Under the pieces are notes generated by a model. The model did not search any database. It had not been told where the DNA came from and saw only the letters and a list, made by a program, of their open reading frames with translations. From positions 24,988 through 88,987 of the forward strand of contig NW_005196310.1 of assembly GCF_000372725.1 (NCBI RefSeq): a stretch of DNA of 64,000 nt, read 5' to 3'. Below, in pieces: positions 50,401 to 61,374 of this stretch (positions are counted from its first letter, which is position 1; each line of letters begins with the position of its first letter). This DNA comes from Emiliania huxleyi CCMP1516 (Eukaryota > Haptophyta > Isochrysidales > Noelaerhabdaceae). The position numbers and the translations under genes were made by a program.

Positions 50401-52788
50401 GCTCCGATCTCGAGGCGGAGCTGGCGGCGACGCTCGGCTTGTCGCACAGGCGCAGTGCGGGAGAGGCGGCGGCTGGCAGCAGCGGGCGCGCCTCGGGTGG
50501 CACGCTGCGCCGCGGCGGCTCTGGAGGCGGCGGAGGCGATGGCGGCGGAGGCGGCGGCGGAGGCGGAGGCAGAGGCGGAGGAAGCGGAGGCGGAGGCGGC
50601 GGAGGCGGAGGCGGGGGCGGGGGCGGGGCGGCCGGGGGCGAGGGCGGCGGCACGCTGCGGCGAGGCCGTTCTGGTGGCGACGGAGGCGGCGTCGCGTCTC
50701 GCGAGGAGCTGGCGAGACTGAGCGTCGAGTGCGCAGTCCTGGCGCGAGTGCGTGACCAGTCACGAGTAGTGAACGAGTCAGGCGAGACTGAGCGTCGAGG
50801 AGTGCGTGGTCCTCGCGCAGTGCGCGCTGCGGCTGCCGCCGTGGGACGGCTCCGTCGCGTACGATTCGGTGCTTCGGCCGGCAGCCGGGCTCCGCCCTCC
50901 CGGGAAGTTTCTCTGACTCTTCCAGGGCCCCTGCCCGCAGGTGCCTCGTGCGGCGGCGGACGCACCGCCGATGCCGGCTTGGCTGGTGCGGACGTGCGGC
51001 CACGTGGCGGCGGGAGGGCTGCGCGCGCTGCTCAACTTGCTGATGGCGGCGCTGCACTCGGCGTCGGTGGCGCGAGTCGAGGCGGCGGAGGCGAGGTGGG
51101 CGGCGAGCGCTCCATTCTCGGAGGCGCGCGTGGCTGCGGAGGAGGCGAGGGGGGGGGTGAGCAAGCTCACGCACGGGGGAGGATGTGACGACTCAGGCGC
51201 GCATGGTTGCGGCGGAGGCGCGTGTTGACCCGGCAGCGAGGGCGAGGGCTGCTCTGGCGCACGCGCAGGGCGTCAGTGCGCGTCATGCAGCGCTCCATGG
51301 TCGTAGGCGAGGGTCGGTCTGGCGCACGCGCACGAGGACGCCGCGCTCGCCGCCGCCTGCAGCTCCGAGCTGCGCGTGCAGCGAGGCATGCTCAAGGCAC
51401 TCCTCGTCATCGCCCACTACACGCCGGGCGAGCTTGCCTGTGCCGACGGGGCGCTGCAGGGCTAGTTCAACCCATTGGTTCTCCTCGTTGGTTAGGCGAG
51501 CCCATCTTCAGCGACGAGGCGCTGCAGGAGACGCTCTTCGGCCTCGCGACCACGGCAGACCCCGAGGTCCGCTTGTACGCCGTGCAAGTGCTGCGCGAGG
51601 TCGCTTGACGCCGACGGCCCCGCCGCACGGGTACTTTCCATGAACCGTGCCGGAACTTTCCTACAGGTTGCCGACGCCGACGGGCCCGCCGCACGGGGCT
51701 AGTGGCACCTCCGAGAAGCGGCCGCTTGGCCAGGACACGTCCAGGACACGTCCAGGACACGTGCCCACTAGGCCTCTGCTCTTCCGAGAAGCTCGCCGGT
51801 GTGGTTGCGCTGTGCGACCAGTACCGCAAGGGCTCGTCCGAGCAGGCCGCCTCGCCGTTCTGCTGCGCCCTCCACCAAGACACTTTCCCTGACCATTCCC
51901 AGACACTTCCTGGAGCCCTCCTGCAGGCCGCCTCGCCGCTCTGCTGCGCTCTCGAGCTGCTCGAGACACTCCTCTCTGCCCGCGCCTCCGCCCGCTCCTC
52001 CCTGCCGGCCGGTCTCTGCTCCGTCCTCGCCGCCGTCGAGGAGCAGGCGCAAGCACCGGGCCTCGGATCCCAGTCTCGGCTGCCTCTCGGCTGCCCCTCG
52101 GCTGCCTCTCGGCTGCCTCTCGGCTGCCCCTCGGCTGCCTCTCGGCTGCCTCTCGGCTGCCCCTCGGCTGCCTCTCGGCTGCCTCTCGGCTGCCTCTCGG
52201 CTGCCTCTCGGCTGCCTCTCGGCTGCCCCTCGGCTGCCTCTCGGCTGCCTCTCGGCTGCCCCTCGGCTGCCTCTCGGCTGCCTCTCGGCTGCCTCTCGGC
52301 TGCCTCTCGGCTGCCTCTCGGCTGCCCCTCGGCTGCCTCCCGGCTGCCTCTCGGCTGCCTCTCGGCTGCCTCTCGGCTGCCTCTCGGCTGCCCCTCGGCT
52401 GCCTCTCGGCTGCCCCTCGGCTGCCTCTCGGCTGCCCCTCGGCTGCCTCTCGGCTGCCCCTCGGCTGCCTCTCGGATCCCAATCTCGGCTGCATCTCGCC
52501 GCCGTCGAGGAGCAGGCGCCGCCCGGCTCGGAGTCGCGCCGCCTCGCCTCCGGGCTGCGCACCCTCATCGGCGCGCGGCCAGACGACTCGGACGGAGGTG
52601 CCTCCCTCCTCTGGTGAGTGCCTCGGCCGCTCCAGGCACATCTCTTCCCTGACCCTTCTCTTCTCCTTCTCGTAGGGGGTTTGGCAGAGGGGCTCGGCCG
52701 GACCGGGTCGCGGCGCGGCTTCGGAGACGCCGTCGGGGAGTGGCTGAACCGGACCTTCTCGGGCGCGGGCACGCCGCGCGGCGTCTGA
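47466..52788 (+). CDS. STE20/MST-like protein kinase with long C-terminal region
   Basis: The ATG at 47466 opens MASPSDRTLYKFEREIG. Kinase landmarks in order are GRGSYGRVYRA (P-loop), REVAVKVI (Lys), LHRDVKAGNLLL (HRD loop), ADFG, STLSKRSTAIGTPHWMAPEV (activation loop and APE), SSADIWSLGITAIELAEG, FETFLQWCLCK and PERRLSASTLLDHPFV. This is the germinal-centre/MST type. Splices fixed by this order are 47932-48002, 48054-48188, 48227-48495, 48533-48601 and 48667-48740, all GC-AG. A Gly- and Ser-rich linker follows (49300-50700), then helical HEAT-like segments such as DEALQETLFGLATTADPEVR and LRTLIGARPDDSDG, ending WLNRTFSGAGTPRGV. Later introns are 51600-51666 and 52047-52515. The C-terminal part might be a separate gene. 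Cytosolic signalling is expected; partners are unknown. Confidence 0.8.
48054..48188 (+). repeat. Three copies of the kinase APE exon start (two inside the intron)
   Basis: GCACGCCGCACCGGATGGGT at 48054, GCACGCCGCACCTGGTGGCT at 48121 and the used exon GCACGCCGCACTGGATGGCT at 48189. The spacings are 67 and 68 nt. Confidence 0.93.
48809..48988 (+). repeat. Tandem 74-nt intron units in the kinase gene
   Basis: CTTCCTGCAGTGGTGCCTCT occurs at about 48815, 48889 and 48963. Each is followed by GCAAGGCG; the first two share identical filler with CTAGACACTGCCCAGACAC. Confidence 0.93.
49202..49301 (+). repeat. Duplicated exon start flanking an intron
   Basis: AGGAGCCGGAGAGGCGCCTC at 49202 and 49270 (68 nt apart). 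The filler is a CTCCCCATACCTCCCC array. Confidence 0.9.
52075..52495 (+). repeat. Intronic CTCGGCTGCC minisatellite, about 420 nt
   Basis: Some 40 units of 10 nt, CTCGGCTGCCT or CTCGGCTGCCC. It is enclosed by two copies of CGCCGCCGTCGAGGAGCAGG, 469 nt apart. Confidence 0.93.
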
Positions 52789-53412
52789 CTCACCTTGGGA
52801 GCTACCCTCTTTGCGCTTTGGACGGCGTTTTGAGGTGGCGTCTTAGAGTCAGACGGCCAAACTGTCCGCTTGACCGCGGCACAACACCGTGACGCCCGTC
52901 ACCCCTGCGCTGCCTTGCGTGTTCGGTGCTGCGAGCCCGTCTGTACACAACCGGGCCGCTCACTTGTGTAAATTATTGAAACATGGCCCCAGCTCACTTG
53001 TGTACAGGTCATGCAAAATAAATCCGCTGAGAAACAGTAGGGGGAGAGGGCTCCCAGGGCTTTGAGGTTTTTTCAGTTGCCTACACCGCACTTACCTCTT
53101 ACGTAGTCTTACGGACACGCAGCTGGGCGATTTCGCACCGCTTCACTGTAAATCTAGTCTAAAATCTCCAAACGTGCAGAGGGAGTGTACAGTCTGTACA
53201 GACAAACAGAGGCACATGGGGTGTGGGGGCGGGTGCGGCCTGCGGGCTGCGCCTCCCACGCATTCATAGAATATCAGGTAAGGTAAAGGTAAGGTAAACT
53301 TCTCCACACACACGAGGTGGTGGGGCAAGGGGGGGCAACCCTCGCGTCTCCACGTCTAACGACAGGAGCCCCACGGCATTTAAAGTGCAAGGCCCGGTGC
53401 GCGTGGGTGAGC
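52789..53412. other. No gene seen
   Basis: Downstream of the kinase gene; unique sequence with an AATAAA near 53018 that might serve in 3' processing (weak). Confidence 0.4.
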
Positions 53413-53601
<189 letters not shown>

Positions 53602-53752
53602 TCACGTCACTGCATCCTCTGCCGGTTCGTCCTCCCGTCGCCTCTTCTTTGTTCGAATATCAGTGTTGTACGGGCACGGAGGCCAGAAAAAAGTATTTTA
53701 ACAGGTATTTCAGTCTACGGCTTTAAACGCGAAGGTGTTGTGTACGCTCCCC

Positions 53753-54950
53753 TCACGCCCCCAGCTCGCTCGCGGGCACCTTCTTGCCGTCCACCACCAC
53801 AAAGATGTCGCTGAGCGCAATCTTGTGCTTGGAGGCGATGAAGGCGGGCAGCGCGTCGGCGGCGTCGCCCTGGATCTCGATCTGGTCCTGCTGGCCGCCC
53901 TTGCCCCGCTGCAGGGCCGAGCCGCAGGCGAACTTCTTCCCAAAGGCCTGCGGGCGGCGGCGGGAGGGCACAGCCCGCTCGGCTGTGGTGTCGCTCGCAG
54001 ACTCCTCTGCCTCTCCGCCCTCGGCGGCGGTGGTCTCGAGGGCGTGATGCGGGAAGGCATGGCTGTTGGGAGGAGCCGTCCAAATGCGGGGGTTCGGGGC
54101 GGGGAGAGGGCGTGGTATGATGCGAGCCTTCGCCGCAGCAGCGAGGTCCACCTCGAACCCCTCGAGCCCCTTGACGACGGTGATGTGCTTGCGCTTGTTG
54201 CGCGTGTTCACCTGCGGAGGGGGAGGGGGCGTCGACGGGGGAGCGGCGACCGTCGGCCCGCGGCGGCGTCTGCAGCACAGGTGCTGCAGGTGCAGACACA
54301 GGTGCGGGCGGCAGGTGGCGGGGGCGGGGGCGGGGGCGGGCAGCGTTGGGCGCCTCAATCACAACCGCCCGGCTGGCCGCCTTGGCCTTCTTGCCAGCCT
54401 TGCCGCCACCACCGCCTCCCTCGCCGCCCGGAGCCTCGCCGCCGCCGCCCGCGCCGCCAGCCTCGCCGCCTCCGCCTCCGCCTGGCGACGCCGCCGCCGC
54501 CGGAGGAGGCGCGTCAGCCGCAGTCTTCTTGCCGGCCTTCTGCGAGCGCTTGGCGTGGTCGTCCAGCTCGCCTGAGAGCGCGGGGCGGGCGGGCGCGTCG
54601 GCGCCTGCGAGCGGACATCGGCCCGCGCGCCGTTGCCGCGCACCACTGAGCCCGAGCTTGGCCATGAGTGCTGCGAGCTCGTCGCTGCTGACCTCCGCCG
54701 CCGCCGCCTCCTCCTCCCCCCCGCTGCCCTCCGCCGTGCCGAGGTAGGCGCGCACCTCGTTCGGCGGGAGCACGCTCCTCCAATTCTCGGCGAACCACGC
54801 CTGCGATGCCTTGTAGTCGGCGTCAAACTCGCAGTACTCGAACGGCAGCGTGGAGACGGGGCAGTAGGCGACGCTGCGCACGCGCGTCGTCTCGGGCATG
54901 TTGACGAGCTCAGCGACATCCGTCCGCGTCGCCTCGCCCTCCTCTGCCAT
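53753..54950 (-). CDS. DENR: Density-regulated protein (DENR), translation re-initiation factor
   Basis: From ATG 54950: RVRSVAYCPVSTLPFEYCEF is the DENR N-terminal zinc-type motif (compare VLYCGVCSLPTEYCEY). SSDELAALMAKLGLSG, a Gly-rich and Lys-rich linker, and then the SUI1-type domain follow: RKHITVVKGLEGFEVDL, then AFGKKFACGSALQRG, then DQIEIQGDAADALPAFIAS. The end is VVVDGKKVPASELGA. DENR with MCT-1 ejects tRNA and re-initiates on 40S subunits in the cytosol. One intron separates the linker from the SUI1 part (about 54215-54330). A second, GC-AG, splits DLAAAAK and AFGKKFACG (about 53950-54140). The linker is longer and far more Gly/Ala-rich than in animals. Confidence 0.9.
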
Positions 54951-55180
54951 GGCAATGGCTGAGAACGCCGGGCGCGCAAGGCGGGTCGCGTTGGACAGAG
55001 CGCTCTGCGAAAAAGAATTTTGCCGGGCTTATTTGTTTTTGGCGCGCACTGGCACTACACAGGGACATTTTATCAGTTCTTCGCGCAGCAAAAAACCGCT
55101 CCATTTATTCTTTCTCCTCTTCTTCACATTTTCCAACCCCTGTTCTTCACCTCTCTTCACCTCTGCCCCCCCCCCCCCCT

Positions 55181-56179
55181 CTACATTAGGAGCGCGACAG
55201 CAAAGGCCCGCGCCGTCGCCATCGGCGCCACCGCCTCCCACGCGTTCGTCACGGGATCGTACCGCTCCACCGAGCTGAGGATGCCGTCGTGACCACGCCC
55301 GCCAGCAGCGTACAGCTTGCCGTCGAGCACCGCCACGCCGAAAGCTACCCGCCGCACCGCCATCGGCGTCACCGCCTCCCACGCGTCCAAGGCCGGGTCG
55401 TACCGCTCGACCGAGCTGAGGATGCCGTTGTTGTACCCGCCCACAGCGTACAGCTTGCCATCGAGCACCGCCACGGCGTGATTCTCGCGTGCTGTCGCCA
55501 TCGGCGCCACCGCCTCCCACGCGTTCGCAGCCGGGTCGTACCGCTCCACGGAGCTGAGGAGGCCGTCGTCGTCATCGCCTCCCACAGCGTACAGCTTGCC
55601 GTCGAGCACCGCCACGTCGTGGTTCTCGCGTGGTGTCACCATCGGCGCCACCGCCTCCCACGCGTTCGCAGCCAAGTCGTACCGCTCCACCAGGTTGGAA
55701 GTTGCGCCGTCCTCACTCTCGCCGCCCGCTGCGTAGAGCTTGCCGTCGAGCACCGCCGTGCCGAAAAACTTTCGTGCCGTCAGCATCGGCGCCATCGCCT
55801 CCTCCTCCCACTCATTTGTGGACGGGTCGTACCGCTCAGTCGAGTTGACAAACTCGCCATCGATGTCATCGCTGCCGATCACGACCAGGCGCGGCCTCTC
55901 GCGCTTCTTCAGCGTCTCCTTCCAGCCGCGGCACCACGCGCGGCACGTCCCCTTGGCGGCGTGCTCCGTGGTCGGCAGCTGGGCGAGGATGTGCGGGGCG
56001 AGGTCCGGCGAGAGGAGGACCTCGGAGAGGACCCACTCGGGCTGCTCCACGAGCCGAGCGGCGTGCTCCTCCGCCACGCGCAGCGCGGCGGCGCTCGCGC
56101 CCGCCTGCGCCTCGATGATGGCGCACAGCTGCGCTGGGGAGAGGCCCGCGACGCGGGCGCCGATGCGGTGGGAGGCCAT
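55181..56179 (-). CDS. F-box-like/Kelch-repeat protein 4
   Basis: A 332-residue intronless frame from ATG 56179 (MASHRIGARVAGLSPAQ). It has the same F-box-like N-terminus as the three paralogs and five blades (IDGEFVNSTERYDPSTNEWE, then VLDGKLYAAGGESEDG, and so on), fewer than the six or seven of its relatives. It ends ATARAFAVALLM. Blade DNA is almost identical to that of Kelch 3 in places (AVGGDDDDGLLSSVERYDPA). It lies head to tail downstream of the NHL-BTB gene. Confidence 0.9.
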   Translation of the reverse strand: MASHRIGARVAGLSPAQLCAIIEAQAGASAAALRVAEEHAARLVEQPEWVLSEVLLSPDLAPHILAQLPTTEHAAKGTCRAWCRGWKETLKKRERPRLVVIGSDDIDGEFVNSTERYDPSTNEWEEEAMAPMLTARKFFGTAVLDGKLYAAGGESEDGATSNLVERYDLAANAWEAVAPMVTPRENHDVAVLDGKLYAVGGDDDDGLLSSVERYDPAANAWEAVAPMATARENHAVAVLDGKLYAVGGYNNGILSSVERYDPALDAWEAVTPMAVRRVAFGVAVLDGKLYAAGGRGHDGILSSVERYDPVTNAWEAVAPMATARAFAVALLM

Positions 56180-56495
56180 GTACAAGAGGCCAAAGCGTGA
56201 AATTCTTTTTTACATTCGTTCGATATTCTTTTCCACACGCCTGGGTGAGGGTTACCCTGCAGTACGTGCTCCAAGTGCGACGACGGAAGAGACGGCAAAA
56301 AATCCGACTACCATCCCGGCCTTACACACTCACACTCGACTCTACCTAGCAGGTAGCACAGCGGCGTGGAGAAAGAGAAAGCAATCGGGAGCCCTTCCCA
56401 CATCCCATCTCAAAGGCTGGCGCGAGTGTTGAGAAATCTACCAACAGCTGCGTGCCGTCGTGTTCGCGTGCGTGCCCCCGCCCGACGCAGACTCT

Positions 56496-58283
56496 TTAGT
56501 CGACGCGGAGCGCGTCCAGCGCCTCTTGCAGCTCCGTCACCTGGTCGAGCGCGTCGCCGAGCAAGCCCTTCGCCACGCCCAGATTCCGCAGCTGCTCCAC
56601 GCCGCCGCTCGCCCGCACCTCGGTGGCGTTGTCCGCCACGTAGCGGCGGCACTGCGCGAGGAGCCGCCCGTCGCCCATCGTGTGCGCCGCCTCGAGCAGC
56701 GGCACGGCGGTCTCCGCCACGACGCTCTGCTGCAGCGCCTGCGCGCAGAGCAGCTCGAGGCGCGGCACCTGGTACATCTGCGCCAGCTGCCGCAGGGCGA
56801 GCGCGCGCTGCACTCTGCCGGCCTCCTCCTCGCCGAGGTCGAGCTCGTCGGCAAAGAGGTAGTCGACGAGGGCGGTGAAGGTGGCGAGGTCGGCATGGGG
56901 CACCGTGACCTCGGCGGCGTCGCGCTCCTTCATGCCGGCGCCAAACATGGTCCGAAAGTAGTCGGACCGCACGCAGAGCACATTCTTGCTCACGTGCTCG
57001 AGGCGCTGCCGGCCTCGGCCAACCACGAAGGTGACCATCCCCTGCGGGAGGGTGGCGTCGCCCCGCGCCTTCTTCAGGTCGGCGGGCAGGGTGGAGGGCG
57101 GGACCACGATCGGCGCAAAGGCAAACGCGTCCGGCGGCGGCGGCGGCACCAGGCAGACCAAGCAGAGGAGCGCGCTGCTGGGGGCGCCCGATCGGACCAG
57201 GAGCGTGCTGCCGTCTGCGCTCATGGCGACGCCGCCGGGGAAGGACAGCTGCGCCGACTTGCTGACGCCATCGGCGCTGCCCCAGCCCTTGCCAGCAAGA
57301 GTGGTCACTGCGCGACCGACCACCTCCACGCGGCGGATCTTGTGCCCGCTAAAGTCGGTCACAAACAGCGCGCTGCCGTCGGGGCTCATGGCGATGCCGA
57401 TTGGGGCGTGGAACCGCGCCGTGTTGCCTGCCCCATCAGTCCCGCCCCTCCTTCCGCATCCCGCGAGCGTGGTCACTGCGCCATTCAACACTTCCACTCG
57501 CCGGACCTTGTCGCTGCCGCAATCCGCCACGAAGAGCGCGCGGCCGTCCGGGCTGAGGGCGAGACCGTACGGGTACTGGAACCGCGCCGCATCGCCCACG
57601 CCGTCAATGCTGCCATGGCCGACGCCCCCCGCGAGCGTCGTCACCGCGCCACTCGCCACGTCCACCCGCCGGATCCTGGCGTTGCCGGTGTCTGCGACGA
57701 AGAGCGTGCCGCCGTCCGGGCTGAGGGCGAGGTATGTCGGGCCGTTGAAATGCGCTGCGACGCCCACGCCATTAGCGCTGCCGCTGGAGCCGCTGCCCGC
57801 GAGAGTGGTGAGCGCGCCCGTGGCTGCCTCCACCTTCCGGATCGCTTGCCCGCGGCAGTCCGCCACGAAGAGCGTGCTGCCGTCGGGGCTGACAGCAATG
57901 CCTTCGAACCTGCCGCCTTCCGGGCAGGTTGCCACGCTGCGCACACTGAGCGAGTGGCGGCTCGGCTCGTACATCCGGTCGAGCGGCTCTTCCCCACCCG
58001 CCGAGAGGTGAAGCACCGAGCCACCGGTCGCGAGATACCAGGCGCCTGCGCCATCGCTTGCGACGCCGTGCACGTCGAGCGATGCCAGGGGCCCGTCATC
58101 GGGCAGCGTGAAGACCTGGCCGACGACGGGCGCGCCAAAGATGGGCGTCTCAAAGCCCGCCGCGACGCAGAACGCCGCCGCCGCCGCCGCCGCCGCCTCC
58201 TCCTCCTCCTCCTCCTCCTCCTCCTCCTCCTCCTCCTCCTCTCCGTCGCAGGCGGTGCGGGCGCGCTTGGAGGCGGATGCCAT
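56496..58283 (-). CDS. NHL-repeat/BTB-domain protein
   Basis: A 595-residue intronless frame from ATG 58283. MASASKRARTACDG is followed by about 15 Glu and 9 Ala (a GAG/GCG tract). Five NHL blades (residues about 110-360) have the pattern GIAVSPDGSTLFVADCRGQ, IRRVDVASGAVTTLAG and ARFQYPYGLALSPDG. A BTB/POZ domain follows at about 415-520 (VTFVVGRGRQRLEHVSKNVL, VRSDYFRTMFGAGMKE, LVDYLFADELDLGEEEAG) with a BACK-like tail (ALRQLAQMYQVPRLELLCAQ). BTB proteins of this type bind Cul3, and the NHL propeller would bind the target (inference). It shares a promoter region of about 350 nt with the ankyrin gene. Confidence 0.9.
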   Translation of the reverse strand: MASASKRARTACDGEEEEEEEEEEEEEEEAAAAAAAAFCVAAGFETPIFGAPVVGQVFTLPDDGPLASLDVHGVASDGAGAWYLATGGSVLHLSAGGEEPLDRMYEPSRHSLSVRSVATCPEGGRFEGIAVSPDGSTLFVADCRGQAIRKVEAATGALTTLAGSGSSGSANGVGVAAHFNGPTYLALSPDGGTLFVADTGNARIRRVDVASGAVTTLAGGVGHGSIDGVGDAARFQYPYGLALSPDGRALFVADCGSDKVRRVEVLNGAVTTLAGCGRRGGTDGAGNTARFHAPIGIAMSPDGSALFVTDFSGHKIRRVEVVGRAVTTLAGKGWGSADGVSKSAQLSFPGGVAMSADGSTLLVRSGAPSSALLCLVCLVPPPPPDAFAFAPIVVPPSTLPADLKKARGDATLPQGMVTFVVGRGRQRLEHVSKNVLCVRSDYFRTMFGAGMKERDAAEVTVPHADLATFTALVDYLFADELDLGEEEAGRVQRALALRQLAQMYQVPRLELLCAQALQQSVVAETAVPLLEAAHTMGDGRLLAQCRRYVADNATEVRASGGVEQLRNLGVAKGLLGDALDQVTELQEALDALRVD

Positions 58284-58639
58284 GTATGACTGCCGACGGC
58301 CGGGACCGTAGCGCCTTGACCTCGGTGTTTACTGTGAACGATGTGAGCTTGGTTGTGAACAGAGCGAAGGCGGCTTCTCTCGGTCGTCGTACTTTTCTCT
58401 CGGTCGTCGTACTTTTAGTTTAATGCGAGACAGGGTTCTTTTTTAGCCCGGCCAAAAGGGCCCTACGCGTGAGTTCATTTTATAAATACGCGTGGCGTGC
58501 GAGCTAGGAAGCGAGCTTCAAGGTGTAGCCAACATCCACCTTTTCGTGGAAAAAGAACTTAGAAAAGAAAAACGTGTCCCGCATTGCCGCTGTGTTTGCC
58601 GCTGTATTTAGTATCGCCCCCAACCCTTCGACAGCTTTC

Positions 58640-60382
58640 ATGGCGGCCCCCCGGCGGGGGGCGTTTGTGGTCGACAAGTCTTGTGTGGGCGCTCAGGACG
58701 CCGTCTCGCCTCAACCTCCGCGTCTCCTCCTCCGGCGTGGGCCGCAGAGTGGTTCGATCGGGTCTGGCCGCCGCCGATCGTGCTTATCCGATCGGGAGGA
58801 GAGCTACTCTCCTCTGCCGGCGGACGCCAGGCAGGCGGCGGATGCTTCGCTCACTGAGCACGTCTACTCCGCCTGCCGTGCGGGCGACGCAGAGCGCCTC
58901 GAGGCGATCCTCGCCGCTGCAGAGGCTGACGGCTCGGAGGAGATAGGCGTCAGGGCTTTAGCACAGGAGTGCTGCCTCAGCCCGGGCCTCGTGGTCTGCT
59001 GCCTCCGAGGCCGGCCGCGCTGTCTCGCGCTCTTGCTCGCGGCGGGCGCCGACCCGGATGCGTCAGAGGCTCCTCCGTGCGTCGGCCGTGCGGGCGGCTT
59101 TGCGCCGCTGCGATATGCCTGCTGGGGCACGACGGCGGGGCACGTCGAGTGCGCGGAGATGCTGCTCGCCGCAGGTACCCCTCTCCTCAACCGCCGCTCT
59201 CCCGCGCACGAGGTAGGAAGGCCCGAAGGTGCCCCCTCGCTGCAGGAGCAGCGGTCGAGGCGGCGACGGCGGTGGGGCACACCCCGCTACAGGGCGCCTG
59301 CTTCAAGGGCGCCCGCGGGAGTGTGCTCCCCCTCCCCCTTGCTGCGGAAGCCTCATTCACGGCGAGCTGTTGTGGACAGGCCACCTGCCCACCGTGCGGC
59401 TGCTCTCCTCGTACGGCGCCAACCGCTCCTTCCTCCTCTCCTCCCTTCGCCTCGCCCTGACCCCACCCCCACCGCCCAACTAGGCGCCAGCCGCTCCTTC
59501 CTCCTCTCCGACACCGCCGAGTCGGTGGCCCGCAGGCAGGGCCACGGAGAGCTCGCCGCTTGGCTGGCACAGAGCCGGCACTGGACCACGCCGCTCCACC
59601 ACCTCGACAGCCTCTCCCTCGCCCGCACGCGGCAGCGGAACGGACCGAGCACAGGGGCGGCGCCGATTCGGTGTCGCGCGAGAGCAGCATGTTTGCCGTT
59701 AGGCTTCTCCTCCGCGCCGGCGCCTCGCCACGCGCCGCGGCCGCGGGCGTTGCGAACGCGCCCACGCCGCTCTCCTTGGCGCGGCAGAGCTCGAGCGCGG
59801 CGGCGGCGCTGGTGCCATTTCCCACTCCGCTGCTTCCCACGCACACGCGACACACTGACACTCCGCGGCATCTACACGCGACACAGCGGCACACATCGCG
59901 CTTGGCCCCGCCTCACATGCTTGTTGTCATTCTCTCGTGTGACTAGGTGGTCGCCGCCGCAGAGCCGTGGAGCCCCGCCTCGCACGGCTTGTGGCCCGAG
60001 CGGCTGCAGCGGTTCGACCGTCGAAGTTGCGCGGCCGTGTGCTGGAACTTTCCACGACCTTTCTCGGAAGTTTCGCCTAGGCTCGCCGTCGAGCTGCTCA
60101 CGCTCGGCTACTTGCTGGCGAGGGAGGTTGCGCCGAGGCGAGTCGCCCCCGTACAGACCACGCGACCCACTCGTCGCAACATTTGCCTTGCTTGGCGGCC
60201 GCGGCATGGCGGAGCCGTCCACCTCACCTCTCACCGTGAACTGCATGTGGGGTGGGTAGGCAGCAGGTCTCTTCACACTTGGTTGTGGGGCGGGTAGGCA
60301 GCCGCGCGCCCTCTCCGACGTGTGGCTGGAGTACGTCCTTCCGCTGGCGGTCTGTCGCGACGAGGCGGAGGCAAGGGCCTAG
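58640..60382 (+). CDS. Ankyrin-repeat protein, multi-exon
   Basis: The ATG at 58640 opens MAAPRRGAFVVDKSCVG. Ankyrin-type helices follow: ADASLTEHVYSACRAGDAER, GRPRCLALLLAAGADPDASE, GFAPLRYACWGTTAGHVECA, then over exons VGHTPLQGACFKG, SSYGA, SRSFLLSDTAESVARRQGHG and FAVRLLLRAGASPRAAA. The end is ALSDVWLEYVLPLAVCRDEA at about 60310-60382. Introns carry duplicated exon starts: GCGCCAACCGCTCCTTCCTC near 59418 and GCGCCAGCCGCTCCTTCCTC near 59485. Before the last exon, TGTGGGG(T/C)GGGTAGGCAG is duplicated around a degenerate GTCTCTTCACAC element (60267). The function is unknown beyond protein binding. Confidence 0.6.
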
Positions 60383-60794
60383 GGAAGGGCCTAGCCGCCG
60401 ATATGGGCCCACCTCTGCTTGCGGCCGGGCCGGGGTCGATTGGCACTCAACAGTCAAATGCAGACTCGCGCCGTCCGCACCCAGCGGCCGCCGCTTCCAT
60501 TTCTGCGCTGCTCAGTCCCCTCGAGTCAGTCCCCAGCCGGTAGCGAGGGTGAGGCAGGCCCACGCGCTCGCGACGCCCGGACTCTGGGAGGTGCCAGGTG
60601 CGCACGCAGGTGCGTCATAAAGAAGGATTGGTGAATATTCTCTCGCGAGATCGGGAATGCCCATTTAGCATTTTATTCGTTAACCGTATAAATGTAACAC
60701 CAAATCGCGTCTCTATACACCTCTCACTTAAGTCTGCGATAAGCGAGTTGACGTGCTCTTCTACACAATATTGGGGGGCGCCCGGGGCGCACCC
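60383..60794. other. No gene seen
   Basis: 3' region of the ankyrin gene. An AT-richer stretch (60630-60740) contains no supported frame. Confidence 0.4.
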
Positions 60795-61118
60795 CGGCCA
60801 CGAAGAGGAGAGGCGCCAGTGATGACGAAGCAGAAGCTAGTGCAGACGAGAGCAGGGCAGACCCGGGGACTGGGGAGCTGGAGCAGACGGCATCGGCCGC
60901 CGAGGGAACGTTGGGAAGAGGCACGAGGAGGGCGGCGACTTCGACCGACTATGGAGGACCCGTCGCCAGACGACGCAGGGCAGAAGACGGTGAGGCGGAG
61001 CAGACGCGCAGGGTGAGACGAGGGAGGGAGCAGGACTTTGCGGAGATCAGCAGGAGGATGTACGAAGAGATTAGGAGCAGCAGGGACCCGAGGGACCATG
61101 TGGAAGACGGCTAGTGCT
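60795..61118 (+). repeat. Dispersed repeat with a charged ORF
   Basis: Matches 8975-9085 and, weakly, 2790-2960. One frame reads SDDEAEASADESRADPGTGE and later DFAEISRRMYEEIRSSRDPR before a stop near 61114. It lacks a good start and is probably part of a multicopy element of unknown class. Confidence 0.55.
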
Positions 61119-61374
61119 AGCGCCCATCGGGAGGGGACGACCCCGGCTAGTCGCCGACCACACCCACAAAGAACCCTGCACAAAGATCGCAAGGGCGGGG
61201 GCCTCTTCCTTTTTACCCATCTCACAGTAGAGAGGTGTCCGTTTTATTTATTTATTTTACCCCGGCCACCGCGCCGCGGGCGCGCGCACGCCCCGACGGT
61301 CACGCTCGGGTGTCGATTACTCTATCGTTGCCCCACTCCCTGCTTAACAATACAATCGTGCCGAATACCGAAAC

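Noticed and set aside
52075-52495. Possible CRISPR array (regular short repeats)
   Set aside because: Units are 10 nt without spacers and the genome is eukaryotic; this is a minisatellite.
51661-52793. 300-residue frames of REAAERQPRGS repeats
   Set aside because: Translation of the CTCGGCTGCC minisatellite inside an intron of the kinase gene.
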